From Lepraria neglecta (Eukaryota; Ascomycota; Lecanoromycetes; Lecanorales; Stereocaulaceae): a DNA stretch of 64,000 nt. This document shows, one piece after another, positions 11,366 through 23,097 of this stretch. The notes beneath the pieces were generated by a model. The model was not told where the DNA came from and ran no database searches. It saw only the letters and a program-made list of their open reading frames with translations. Location of the stretch: positions 3,720,001 to 3,784,000 of the forward strand of contig CM065649.1 in assembly GCA_033220425.1 (NCBI GenBank). The letters run 5' to 3'. The translations under genes were made by a program, and so were the position numbers. Positions within the stretch are counted from its first letter, which is position 1, and every line of letters begins with the position of its first letter.

Positions 11366-11705
11366 GAGGAGGAAAAATACAGGCATGTATCTGGATTGTT
11401 TGGAAGAAGGTGCATGGAATGCAATGACGTAACAAAGGTATCGGCGTTTGGAAAGATACCCGGGTTGCTATGCTGTGCTATAGCCGTTGTAAGATAGTAT
11501 GATCGATGATGATGATTTAAGAAAAATGCATGCAACTGATGTTCTAATCTGCCTTCCAGTCCTTCATCTAAGAGATTTGCATGCTAGTCTAAAAGTGGTA
11601 TCTCATCTATGAAGCCCCATGTATCATCGCACTTGTAATCAGGCAAGCAAACTCCTAATCCTCTAAAAAGGAACGAACCAGCACCGTCTAGACCACTTAC
11701 CATGC
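11366..11705. terminator. Shared 3' region between convergent SGF73 and asparaginyl-tRNA synthetase
   Basis: About 340 bp lie between two convergent stop codons. The segment must hold both polyadenylation regions; it contains AT-rich runs such as GATGATTTAAGAAAAATGCATGCA near 11505-11530. No ORF or structured RNA is apparent. The exact cleavage sites cannot be read from sequence alone. Confidence 0.4.
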
Positions 11706-13535
11706 TCATGGAGTGCATCTGTTGGTGAAACGAGGGTAGAGACAGCATTCACGGACAGTGTATCTTCCACACATCCAAGCAAGGAAACGCTCGAGACCGA
11801 GGCCGTAGCCACCGTGTGGTGAGGTTCCGTACCTAATCAAAAAGTCAGCAACTGAAAAGTGAAGCACCAAGAACGCTGTAATGACTCACTTCCTCTGATC
11901 CGTATACCAATAATAATGCTTCGGATCAATACCCTCCCTCACATATGCAGCCATCAGTTCCTCATAATCATCCATCCTCATACTCCCCCCCACAATCTCC
12001 CCAACCCCCGGCATCAAACAATCCACACTCTCCGTAACCCTAAGATCCTCCGGGTCCTTCTTCATATAAAACGCCTTAATAGCAACAGGGAAATGCGTCA
12101 AAAAGATAGGTCTGTTGATAATATCCGTCATCTTCCTCTCCGCAGCCTCAGCAATGTCGTCGCCGAATTCATGAGGTTGTCCTTCTTCGTTCTTGATGTC
12201 GTGCTTGCGGAGCCAGTCGATAGCGTCGGCGTAGCGCATGCGCATGAAGGGGCGTTCGGGGACTTGGAAGGTGGGGTTGAGGTCGTAGACTGCTTTTTTT
12301 GTTTTGGGGTCTGAGAGTGCGATTTCAATAACTTTGGACATGACGAGTTCGAGGTGGGTGAGGAGGTCGTCGAAGGTTATGAAGTCGAGCTCGGCTTCTA
12401 TGTGTGTGTATTCTGACAGGTGGCGACGGGTTAGGGATTTTTCCGCGCGGAAGGAGGGTGCGACGCAGAAGACGTTGCCGAGGGAGGGGAGGCAGGTTTC
12501 GAGGTAGAGTTGGGAGGTTTGCGTGAGGTAGGCTTTTTCGCCGTAGTAGTTGAATTCGAAGAGGGTGGCACCCCCTTCGACTTGTGTTTGCACCATGCAT
12601 GGGGGTGTGACTTCGAGGCAGGATGGGGTGATTTCGGACTCGTATACCTGGCGGAAGGCACGTAGAGTAGCGGCGCGGACTTTCATGACGGAGGAAGAGT
12701 TCTCGCCGCGGAGGACGAGATGGCGGTTGTCGTAGAGGGTTTGCGGATCGGAGTCTGGTGCTACGCGGGTGGTGATGGCATCCTTGTCGCCGGCAGCTTT
12801 GCCAATGACCTCGTAGTAATCGACATGAAGTTCGCGGTCGTCTGGAGCATGTTGTTTAGGCGGCACTTCCCACATCTCGCCCCACATTTCCATTGACGTT
12901 TCTTGTGTAAGGGTCAAGGCGTCGTATGTCTTGGTCAAGTCGCCAGTGAGGACGCATTGGAGGAGACCGTATCCGTCTTGGAGAGTTATGAATAGGACGT
13001 CTTTCTGAGCACGAAATCTGTGCACGCGGCCGGTGACCCGTACTCTTGAGCCTCGCCCTTCGCTGTAGTCTACGTCTTTGTCACTGGTGCCCTTCCTCAG
13101 GTTGACTAAAGCTGGATCTTTCTCGTCAAGCCGAATCTTGAATGCTTTTGGCAGCTTGGGGTCTTCGGTGATTTTGACCTTCATAGCCTCCTGGATAGCC
13201 TGCTGCCTCTTCTCCTTCTCCTCTTTCTCCCGTATAGCCAGTCCATCTGTCTTGGCTAACTTTTTCTTGTGCTGCTCATAGAGCTTGGTGACCTTCTTCG
13301 TGGCGGACGTGGTAGCTGGCTTCCATTCTTTGCGAGTTGCTGGATCGCCCTCTTCGCTTATAGGTCCAGTCTCTGATTTGCGTGTAAAATATTCAGGTCC
13401 GTCAGCCTGTACGGGCGGATGTTGTATGTATGCGAATAGCAATGTTTTGTATGGTGATGTCTCAGAACCGTCTGTTGAAGGCTCGTCTTTGCCGACGTCT
13501 TCGTCAACGTACACTTTCTTACTTGGTGTAGCCAT
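11706..13535 (-). CDS. DED81: Asparaginyl-tRNA synthetase, cytosolic (class II)
   Basis: Charges tRNA-Asn with asparagine for cytosolic translation. Two exons (13535-11890 and 11832-11706, 57-nt intron) give 590 residues. A Lys/Glu-rich eukaryotic extension (about 80-130) is followed by the OB-fold anticodon-binding domain ([20 protein letters not shown], about 160 on). The class IIb core carries motif 2 ([21 protein letters not shown] region) and, in the short second exon, motif 3 ([13 protein letters not shown]), ending [12 protein letters not shown]. Motif 3 would be lost without the second exon, so the longer unspliced ORF ending at 11886 is wrong. No mitochondrial presequence is visible at [18 protein letters not shown] sits 73 bp upstream of the start. 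Confidence 0.94.
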
Positions 13536-13607
13536 CTTTGGTGAAAGTCAATGGGTGGAGGAAGAGAAATTTTCGTGCTTTGTTTTGTGCACGCGATTGA
13601 GTCATTA

Positions 13608-13905
13608 GAAGGGTTCACCCCTCAACCGTCTGCACCCCTCAACCGTCTACCTCCTCTAGCTCTACAAATATAGCGTTTGATAATAAATTTTTGCGTATGC
13701 TATTGTAGATATTATCAATCTCTATAAGTTTCGTACTAAAGGCTTTATCAAAACTTACGAAGTTGGCGAGCTGTAGAAAGCTGTAGACTTCCACTATATA
13801 CACCCCTGAGAGCCCCTGGAGCTTTCCCCCGGAGCAGAAAGATCGAGATTTCCGGGCGGCAGCCCTATAATGCTAGCCGGTTGCCGGTTGAGGGGTGAAC
13901 CCTTC
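13608..13905. mobile_element. 298-bp MITE with TA target duplication
   Basis: The ends are perfect 21-bp inverted repeats beginning GAAGGGTTCACCCC, and each is flanked by TA (13606-13607 and 13906-13907), the target duplication of Tc1/mariner-type elements. The left end is followed by a second direct copy of CACCCCTCAACCGTC, and the right end by a doubled CCGGTTG, so there are subterminal repeats. The AT-rich interior has no ORF, so it would need transposase from elsewhere. It sits inside the shared promoter of asparaginyl-tRNA synthetase (73 bp from its start) and the GT69 gene (115 bp from its start). The perfect ends suggest recent insertion, or that the element is too short to attract RIP. 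Confidence 0.85.
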
Positions 13906-14019
13906 TAGAAGGACGGTCTTGGCGGAGAACCCATGTGAGACTGACGACGCACAAATCATCTTTTCACAGGCCCCTATCGGCCGTATGGCCTCACCGCTTG
14001 GTGCTTCACAAACTCAGGC

Positions 14020-15594
14020 ATGCCACCGCGCCTACTCCATCCTGATGAGTACGAACTCGTTGGTCGCGAATCAGAAGAGTCCAACGAGACTTTTGATTTA
14101 GACGAAGCCGACTTCCAATCTCAAGGTCTAACCAGCACATCCTACCTCAACCAGCGGCGCTCTCGCATACCACTAGTCTTCTCTCGAATTACCCCTGCGA
14201 GACTCAGAGGCCTCTTCAGTGCACGAAACCGGAATAGTCGAGGACCTCCGAAAGCAACACAACTGCCCCGTCGACGAATCGGCCTCCACAGACCTTCTCG
14301 ACGAATATGCTTTGTCTTTCCCTTTGTTATACTAGTCATCTTAGCATTTCTAGTTCTCACTGCGCTTTTCCGCCCTTCTTATACGAATCCACCAGCTCAC
14401 TATCGGGTTCTGAGAGAACGAGTCGAGAGTTCTGAGGACAGTGGACGGGCCAATCCAGAGAAACAGAAGATCTTCATTGCCGCGAGTATATATGATGAAG
14501 GGGGACATCTACTCGGCGGTTATTGGGGCGAAGCACTTTTGGATCTTATAGACTTGCTTGGTAACAAAAACGTCTACTTGAGCATCTATGAAAACAGCGC
14601 GGGAGAAGCAGCACAGACTGCCTATTTCAAGTTCGACCGAGAGGTCCAGTGCCCACATACCATTGTCTACGAAGATCCCCCGCCATTGGACGACTTCCCC
14701 CAAATCAAGTTACCTGACGGTACCAAACGGACCAAGCGTGTTGCCTATCTAGCAGAAGCCCGCAACAAAGCTCTCGAACCTTTAGCAGAAAATCCAGAGA
14801 CGAAATATGACAAGTTACTCTATTTGAACGATGCAGTCTTCGATCCCGTAGAAGCTGCTCAGCTTCTTCTGTCGACAAATTTAGACGAGCATGGACAACC
14901 ATCTTATCGTGCCGCATGCGCCGTCGACTTCATCAATCCATTCAAATTCTATGACACTTACGCTACTCGAGACCTGGAAGGTTATAGCATGGGCGTCCCG
15001 TTCTACCCTTGGTTCAGCAACGCAGGCAATGGGCTCAGCCGTGCGGATGTACTTGCAGGCAAGGATGCTGTGAGGGTTAAGAGTTGCTGGGGTGGAATGG
15101 CAGCTTTTGATGCAAAGCCATTCCAGGCAGATCCTCCTTTACGTTTCCGCGCAACAGAGGATGTCTATTGGGATGCGTCGGAATGCTGCTTGATCCACGC
15201 CGACCTCCTGAGTCAAGGCACATTCGAGGAAGACGGCGACTACGTGGGCGTCTTCATGAACCCCTATGTGCGTGTGGCATATGATAATACGACCTTGTCG
15301 TGGCTACTGACCGTACAACGTATCGAGAGTATGTTCACTATACCTCACAATATCGTGAATCATATTGTTGGGCTTCCGTGGTTCAATCCGCGTCGGACAG
15401 AAGTAGCAGGCTCCCAAGTAGAGGAGGAGGTCTGGACCCCAGATAAGAGCCTCGAGGCTGGTGGCTCGTTCAAGAAGCAGAACAGGGAAGCCAAGGGGGA
15501 TGGCTACTGTGGCAGGAGGGCTTTGCAAGTCATCAAGGAAACGCCTAGGAACGGGGAGAAGAATTGGGAGAGCATGCCAATACCTTCAGGCTGA
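14020..15594 (+). CDS. GT69-type glycosyltransferase (CAP59/CMT1 family)
   Basis: Putative Golgi type II membrane alpha-mannosyltransferase of the family containing Cryptococcus Cap59 and Cmt1. A single exon encodes 524 residues. A cytoplasmic N-terminus rich in Arg is followed by one signal-anchor helix (CFVFPFVILVILAFLVLTAL, about 91-112) and a lumenal catalytic domain (about 145-470). Family-like segments are IFIAASIYDEGGHLLGGYW, VYLSIYENSAG, ARNKALEPL, KLLYLNDAVFDP, YRAACAVDFINPFKFYDTYA, CWGGMAAFDA and CCLIHADL. In a filamentous ascomycete the acceptor is more likely cell-wall or secreted mannan than capsule; that is inference. The start (MPPRLLHPDEYELV) gives a plausible short cytosolic tail. 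The MITE interrupts its upstream region. Confidence 0.85.
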   Translation: MPPRLLHPDEYELVGRESEESNETFDLDEADFQSQGLTSTSYLNQRRSRIPLVFSRITPARLRGLFSARNRNSRGPPKATQLPRRRIGLHRPSRRICFVFPFVILVILAFLVLTALFRPSYTNPPAHYRVLRERVESSEDSGRANPEKQKIFIAASIYDEGGHLLGGYWGEALLDLIDLLGNKNVYLSIYENSAGEAAQTAYFKFDREVQCPHTIVYEDPPPLDDFPQIKLPDGTKRTKRVAYLAEARNKALEPLAENPETKYDKLLYLNDAVFDPVEAAQLLLSTNLDEHGQPSYRAACAVDFINPFKFYDTYATRDLEGYSMGVPFYPWFSNAGNGLSRADVLAGKDAVRVKSCWGGMAAFDAKPFQADPPLRFRATEDVYWDASECCLIHADLLSQGTFEEDGDYVGVFMNPYVRVAYDNTTLSWLLTVQRIESMFTIPHNIVNHIVGLPWFNPRRTEVAGSQVEEEVWTPDKSLEAGGSFKKQNREAKGDGYCGRRALQVIKETPRNGEKNWESMPIPSG

Positions 15595-16041
15595 GTAAAT
15601 ATTTGGCTCCTTGTATATCTTGCATAGGATATATGGCGTTCAGATACCCATTGATGAGAGTTGTTTGCATAACTTGAACGTACTAAATGCCAATTCAATG
15701 TCCATATTGGATGGAATTCCTCTACAGCACTATCTATTCGTGTTGAGATCGCCGAAACAGTGAGAGCATAGCGTGAAGTGTTTTCATCGCGTCAAGCCTC
15801 ACCGTTACACAACACAAACGTCCGCCCTCCAACCCCCACAAAATTTTACCACACCTTCGATCGCATTCTCACACATTGACTCACTTCGTTCAAACATAGA
15901 ATCCATTCTACTGGAGGATTGGTCTCCCAGTGGTTTCATCGGCAGAGTTGATACATCAACAAACGTGAGTTGACCACAACTGCTGGTTTTGACTCAACGA
16001 AATTCACCAGACTAATCGCTTTGTCGACACAGATAGCCAGT
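15595..16041. promoter_or_regulatory. Intergenic region with a probable 5'-UTR intron of the next gene
   Basis: About 450 bp between two co-directional genes. A GTGAGT donor at about 15965 and a TCGACACAG acceptor at about 16024-16032 fit an intron in the leader of the next gene, ending just upstream of its ATG at 16042. In-frame sequence upstream of that ATG has no Met start, which supports treating it as leader plus intron. Confidence 0.5.
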
Positions 16042-18383
16042 ATGGGGGGAGAAAAGGTCAAAGTAGACGACGCCGAAAGCATTCGACGTTTCGTCTCTCA
16101 GATGCGTACCCCGAGTAACTCATCTTATGGCCTCAATGCTTCATCCACCTCAACTCCGTCACGATCACCATCTGAGCAGCGTAATGGGACGGCCCCTTCG
16201 AACTCGCCTGAGAAGACCAACGGTTTTGCTGATCACGTAACTCAGCCCGTCGACATCCCCTCACCTAAAGAATCGAGCCATGATAGCACCCCGTCTCCCA
16301 ACAGCCCAGCCTCACCTATCACGAGTCCCCACGCCCGTGGGATTTTGGCTCCCAACAACACACCAAAGACCAATCCAGCCAGCCCCTTCGTTGGCCCAGC
16401 CCAGACGCATGATGAGGACGTCGGCTACGGCCTTGCTGATTTCGTCAAAACCATGGAAGGCAAACCCTTGAGCCAATCTATGTGGGCTCCAAAGCCCGGC
16501 AGCTACGAGCACTCTCTGCTCAGTGGAGCTCGTGTGCGATCCAGAGACCTGACACCCACAAAGGTCGTTGACGCAAATCCTGCGATCAACGAAAGCTTTG
16601 CTAGGATGTCGTTCAAAGCCGCTGATTCTGACGACAAGGTGGGCAACAACTTGACTGTTGAGCGTAACGCAAGCGCTTCTTCCCCCAATTTTGCAAAGGG
16701 ACAACCTACCACCGCTCTGTCTACTACTCAAAAGTTGGAGGCCGACCTTGTTCCCATGTCTGATCGTGGCTCCGTCAAAGCTCCTCACTCAGCTACGAAG
16801 TATTACGCCCTTGCAGACGATGAAGATGGCACGATATCACCGGCAGCCCCGTCAGCTAGAAGTAAAGCTGATGCTAAAGAGCCTACTCCTACCAAACCAA
16901 TCGAAAAGGAGGCTGTGACACCACCCAAAGCTGTGAGTGGTGTGCCGCCTCACTTGAGAGGTGGACACACTCCGCAATCCTTTACCGACAAAGCGAAGGA
17001 TCTAGTCAGCCAGATGTTCACCACAGCGTCTAAAGTCTCTCATCCGGGCGCCTTAGAGACCACTTTGACCTCGCCGCCTGCCTCACACCCAAAAATTTCC
17101 TCCAGTAAAGGCCCGGGTGAAAAGACCGCAGACATTGCCTCTCCATCCCAGCCACCAACGACCCCAGTGCAAGATGGTTTGATCAGCACGCTCAAAGCTT
17201 TGGAGCTAGGCGGGTCACTCGGGCCTGAAGAGCAGGCAATATTCAAAGAGCTCACGGAACGTGTTCTTAGCCGTTCAATTTCCCAGCATACGATGACAGC
17301 TACGCCTGCGGAAAAGGCAACTTCACATGCTGACACGCCAGCTGAGCCAAGCCTCCCCAGCGATTTCCTTAGCAAATGGGCAACAAAGCCAAAGGAGTCT
17401 TCACAGACTAGCTCTGGCGTCTCTCCAAAGGCTACCGAAGCTACTTCGCCCTCCCCTTCAAAGGATACAGCTCCTACAGGCAGCGTCTCTGGGGATGTTG
17501 ACGCTGCACGAGAGTCCTTGAAGTCTACGGCTGCTCCATTGGGGGCCTCAAAAGTGGTTCTAGCGAAGTCTGGCGAAGACCTCGAAGATCGCGAGCACAA
17601 GACGTACTTCAACAACTGGCTCAAGTTGGAGCAGAGAGATAGACCTGGTACGTTTACTAGTCTATTCTGCTGTAACAATGCATCGAGAAGATCCTCCTAA
17701 CACTCCACAGCCGCTCAAATCCGTAAAGTCATCATCAAGTGCCTCCCTGCAAACGCCACCCCATCCTTCGTAGCCTCTCTCGTCTACTTTGGCTCGCTCG
17801 AACAGATCCACATGCGCGAGGGCTCAGCAGCCGTACGCTTCCTGGACGCCGTAGACTGCAACAAGTTCTACGGTGACGCCGCCAACGGCATCGTCTACGG
17901 CAAAGACATTCAAAACCGCGAGCAATTCGTCCTCGTCGAGCTAGCTAAAGACGTCGACGTCATTGGAGGCCTACTGCGCGGGTGGATCGATACTGGAGTG
18001 ACTCGCTGCGTGCGCGCTGTAGGTGTGGATGAAGACTGGAGCATGGATGCTCTTCGCAAGATTGGCGAGAACAAGAATCGGAAGATTGAGAGCATTCAGG
18101 ATGGGAAGACTGCTGGCGGCGTAAGCGTGCACCACACAGTCTCATTTGGCATGTGATCAAGTTCTGACTATACATGACAGACACGTTCTGTCGTCTGGCG
18201 CTTCTGCAAGATCGATGAAGCCGTACAATTCAAAGCCGCGCTCTCCCGTAACGAGGAGTGGGAGCATTGCAATATCCATCATGCCGCTGACCCGTGAGTA
18301 GCACACTTTCATTCAAGTCTGTGGCTCGAGGCTGACGTGGCCGCAGGTGTGCTACTGCTACTGGTGTGCACTTCGAAAAGTAG
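16042..18383 (+). CDS. Conserved fungal protein, disordered N-terminus and RRM-like C-terminus
   Basis: I cannot assign a named family. Four exons (16042-17647, 17711-18120, 18181-18293, 18347-18383) give 721 residues. Residues 1-510 are Ser/Pro/Thr/Ala-rich and probably disordered, with a short tract VPPHLRGG. A compact C-terminal region (about 525-721) begins YFNNWLKLEQRDRPA and continues with alternating strand/helix patterns: QIRKVIIKCLPANATPSFVA, VYFGSLEQIHMREGSAAVRF, FVLVELAKDVDVI, RSVVWRFCKIDEAVQFKAAL. These resemble RNP-type beta-alpha-beta units, so RNA binding is a reasonable guess. The ATG at 16042 (MGGEKVKVDDAESIRRF) was chosen because upstream codons lie within a probable leader intron. 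All splice phases agree. Confidence 0.75.
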
Positions 18384-21300
18384 GATGTGGCTCTTGCTGT
18401 AACGATCGGCGTCTCGGATATACAACACTACGCCTGTGAGAAGCTCAACCAGTTGTCGTCTTGCTCTAGCAATTGCTCAAGAGCAAGTATTGTGGCTCAA
18501 TTTTGTTGCGATCATGTCTAAGGTGGAGGGCAAAAGTGATGAATTGATTCTATGAAAGTGAGACTACAATTGGCTACGCTGAGCAAGATCTTCCTCCTTG
18601 CACGCAAGCACCTTAGCTAGTATTGCATTCGTATCCAGAGACAGCAAAGTGTCTTCAAATGAATCAAAATAGTCTCACAATCCCAACGTCCTTCAAGGCG
18701 ACGTGTTATTCGATTGTGATCTTGTGGCTGGAGGGAGCATTTGGGCTCACTGCAGCATATAAAATGCCAATTTTGGCGAAGCCGGGGATTGTGGTAGCCG
18801 TATGAAAAGAACGGCTGACTCGTCAGTAAGAGTTATGCAGTGGATGAGCGTTTTCCTGGACGCCAACGAGTTCGAGGGGATGTTCGAGGTATGCGTGGTA
18901 TTCGATGATATTTATGGTATGTGAAGCCTGAGACATGTAAGCACTAGATCTTACGATTGTTTGTTCCTTTGATACAACAAAGAAAGTAGGCGAGGAAGGC
19001 AGGAAATGAGTCTTCATCTTGAACTCGTTGCCTCGGTCCTTAGAACGATGTTGGGCTGCGAAATCTGCAGATGGGGTGCTTTCGAAGCGGGAGTCTGATT
19101 ACGGACCTGCTAATATTGGAGTCAATGATGGCATGAAATTGCAAATTGATGGCTTTGGCAGAGCTGGGCAGTCCATGGTTTTGGGCAAAGGAGTGCAGAC
19201 CAACGTACCAAATCCGATGCTCATTGAACAAGATGTTTGATGGAACGAGAGGGAGCGAACTCAGAACAAGCCACAATGATGGAATCTTGAGCAGCATGTG
19301 CACCGATTTCAGGGTATTTTGAACTTGGGACTGCTCAGATCAAGATCGTTGATTGGGTGTATTTGCAGGTCGAGTATACTGCTGGACCTGTAGATTCCAG
19401 AGTCTTAGGTTGTACTCACAGCGACTTCGAGCTTGTCTCTCTCGATGTTGGTAACCAGAGCTTTCCTACAATCGCTAGGTTTATGACGCTGTAGAATTGC
19501 TTTGTTAGCAGTATCCTGTAGCACGGCACTCCTTGTCCCAAAACAACATGAGATCTCATTCACATACACGGCTTCTATCAGCACTCAAGACCTGGGCTTG
19601 CAGTATTGAATTCTATGTCTTGTCTATCGATCCCCTGCGATACCGACAGCGTCTCAAATAGGTCTTGCTGTGTGTAATACATCCCTAGTACGGATTCGGA
19701 TACTCAACGCCATAAAAGCCTGTCAAAACCAACGTCAGCCACGACCACCTCGAAAGGCACCTTGAACGAGACACCAACCAGATTGAGATGATCCAGGCTT
19801 TGCTAGGATCATAAGAGTGGTTCCTCAATAACTGTGATCTTCTCGCTGGGATCAATAGAAGGAAGGCAGGAGCTCATTCCTCCCATGTCGTACATATATT
19901 GGATGAGGAACCAGGAACAAAAATCCAGAAGTGCGAGAAGGACAAGACGGCAAAAAAGCAATCTTGCAAATTGGTTGATGGGAACCACAGCGAAAACCTG
20001 GAGAAAAAGTGGGAATCCTCAAGGACCATTGTTCTGCCCCAGACCAGACCTTTGTGAGAGGTTACCAACTGCATAGCCCTTCACCAGGTGTGCTACGTGT
20101 GCTACTCGATCGTGGTGATTCCCACACTATCTGTTGCCTTTAGTTGCTTCCTAGCACACCCTAAGGGTGAGGTGGCGATTGAAGTGCCGGGACTAGTCCT
20201 TGTCATCCAATCGAGCAACGTCAAAATGTGCTTTCCCTTTGAGTTGTGCACGAGGTGTGCCCTCAATATCGGTACAGCCATTAGACTGAGCATCATACGT
20301 GTAATCTGATTCTTTCATATATGAATCTCTGTTGTATGACTCTCTTTGGTATGACAATGTTGTGATGACCCTCAAGTCGGCCGACAATGGCACATTTATT
20401 ATAATGTCATTGAACTGAAGGTTGCTGTTTCAGTTCGCGAGCGAAGGATTTTAGTATTTGTCACCGCCCCCAACGCATCCTTCAGCCGCAGTATCAAAGC
20501 ATTAGTTTACCACGGGGTCAACCAGTAAGAACCTTCGAGACGATCTTGCATCCTACTGTAGGCTTGTTTCCTCATCTGTTACAATGCAAGTCACCTCGTG
20601 GAGTCCCACATGGAAGATGCAGGTCCATTGAATCGTCCGTGCATTGTTGTTGGTAGTAAATGAAATCCTTGTAGATGAAACATTCTCATCGGTGACTTGG
20701 ATCGAATTCACCACAACAATTTTTAAGGGGTTCGGGATTGGGTTGTCCCTTTAGCCGATGCGAGCTGCCTTCGCGATGGGCCGCAGCACGGAATCCTTCA
20801 GCGCTTACGTTGGAAGCGTAACGCAATTCGATCTGCGCAGATTACATAAGGAGTGTAGGAATGGCTTCCTTACCATGAGTGTAGATCTTTGTTTGACCCT
20901 CTTCGTTGTGTATCGTGCAGAGTGCCATAAAGGATCAGAGGCTGTGTAAGCAGCTGCTGCTTGGAGGCAAGCTCGACAGGCCACGTCATTGTAAGTCTTC
21001 GAGTGCGAGATATGAAGGTAAGGTAGCAATAATCCTGCAGGCTGGAACTTATTCCCGAAACGAATATGCAGGGTGAGCAACCGCCGGTCTCTATCGAGCA
21101 GCGACACGCTGGTTGCGGCTGTAGAAAAAGCGGCGACGGAAAATCGTAATTTGCCCACGCGCGCTCCAAACGGAGACGAGGGCTTGATTCGTGGTCTTGA
21201 GCGAAGGATTCTGCATGAAACGACTCACCAAACAACAGGGCCAGATCTTTCATTCCAAATCCTGGAGGCTGATAACAGACTTCGATTGGAAGCACCTTAT

Positions 21301-23097
21301 CTTGTGATTCGTCAGTTGGAGAATGACCTCTCTCTGCTGTGTCACAAGAACCGTGGCACGGCTGAACCACCTCAGTGGAACCGAAAACACTATCACTGTG
21401 CACGATCGATACTGTAACAGTGGTCGAAAGCAAAAAGCCACATGGATCCTTCCGTCGTTGGCGGCGGAGTTAAAAGGTGTTTGTCCGCCACCCTGCGAAC
21501 CAAAGGATTCTGACGAAAAGATACTTGTAACAAGAGCGTAGGGCTCAGACCATGCATTGCAAAGATAGAACGTCGAGGTATCAGTACTATGCCGTTATTG
21601 GGTAAGCCTGGATGATGGGCGCGTAGAGGGATGACATAAGTGGAGGTTGCCCGCGGCAGTGAGCCCGACAAGCCCCGCCCCTCCTGGATCTGCACCGCGT
21701 AGTATACAAGGCTGTATCCGTTCCTACGCATATAGGCCAATCGATGGATAGAAGTCTGGTAGGAAGAAGTTGGTGTAAGAGGCCCGATTCCGGCGTTGGA
21801 AAGATTGAGCTGCGCTTTCAGGCAAAGCCGATGGGAAGATGCTTGTGATTTGCGACTCACTGTGCTCATAGTCCCATTGTCCTATTTGTCTTAATGTCGA
21901 AGAAAACATTGGAATCTTCATGCACGTCAAGCCCGGTACTTACCTGTCAGGGCTGAGGACCATAAAACACCATATGTAATCATGCAGGTAGCCTATCACG
22001 ATTGCAGTTCCCTGTACATGTCACTGCAGCAGCGCAGTATCGCGCGCCAGTCCGGTGTATTGGCAATCTTAACGCATTCACAGCCAATGGAATACCAACA
22101 GGCGCGGATAGAATGGGGAAAGTCGCAGTGCTGAAGGATCATACTTGCATCTGCACCTAGCCTTAGCTGCATGAGCTCAGCCAATTATTAAAGAGATCGG
22201 CGGGAATAACACGCTATTAACCCCTGTGCGCCGGGAAGGACGGTGTGGTTGGAAATTCATTAGCTTCGCAGTAACCTTTTTTGGCGGTATATGCCCATGA
22301 TAGAGAGTCGAGTTTTGTACTCTGTGCTGTGAAAGTTGAGTTCGTGGCTCTCCCAAACAACGAGTTGGCGGTGTAGAGCATTTAGACCAATCACATGTGC
22401 TGTTCGAGCCCTGTCTTGCATATCTGTCGTCACACTAGCGATGCTTTTGCGGCGGACGACCGGTCTAGGCAGGGATTGGAATCTTATAGATATGGCGAGA
22501 ACCCTCTTCTTGAATGCTAGCAGATCCTTCACATTTCTCAAAGGGGTTCCCGTTGCCTCGACGTGCAAAATAGGCGCCCTGGTCTCGGGATAGACTGGGA
22601 ACATACGGCAAGGCGCAGTGATCAACATCCATTATTGGGTAAATGTCGATTGGGTTTTCAGCTTCGAAGCTTTGCACCGACATAAAACGCTCAGCCAAGT
22701 CCAAGATACCCGGCTCCCCGAGTAGAACGGCGGCAAGAATTCTAGTTGCAACGTCTGCGGGATCCTCCCTTGATAGAAGCACTAAATCCCTGAAACGTTT
22801 CTTTTCTCCACGAAACTTAATCCTTAGCACCCTGTGGTCTCCACCCCTACCCTTATAGCCCTGACGACGCCATTGGAAGTTTCAAGAGCCAGGTCCTCGG
22901 AGGCGAAGGCATAATCCTGATAAAGCGGCCACTGATTTCAATCGCAAGCGCTGAACCCGTTGCCAGGTACAAGCCGCACTATTTCCATAAAGAGGTCTTG
23001 AGTCACTTTTTGCTACAATATGACAATCTTCCTCATCCGTGAAGCATACAATCATAGCCCTTTGAGTATCCGCACCTCGAATTCACCATCGGACATC
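18384..23097. other. 4.7-kb region without a supportable gene
   Basis: Both strands were read. ORFs up to 187 codons occur (for example reverse 20870-21433 and 21393-21869), but they overlap each other on both strands, lack domains, and do not extend by plausible splicing. The best leftover is reverse 22465-22830, with a helical-looking stretch (ADVATRILAAVLLGEPGILDLAERF); it could be a decayed gene piece. Base composition is not AT-shifted as in the RIP block at 45-46.8 kb. It may hold regulatory DNA, long non-coding transcripts or an old gene remnant. Confidence 0.5.

Noticed and set aside
17040-17678. Reverse ORF of 212 codons
   Set aside because: Shadow of the Ser/Pro/Ala-rich forward gene; mirrors its biased codons.
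20870-21433. Reverse ORF of 187 codons in the gene-free gap, with a forward ORF opposite
   Set aside because: No domain, no continuity by splicing, and both strands open by chance; the residues look random.
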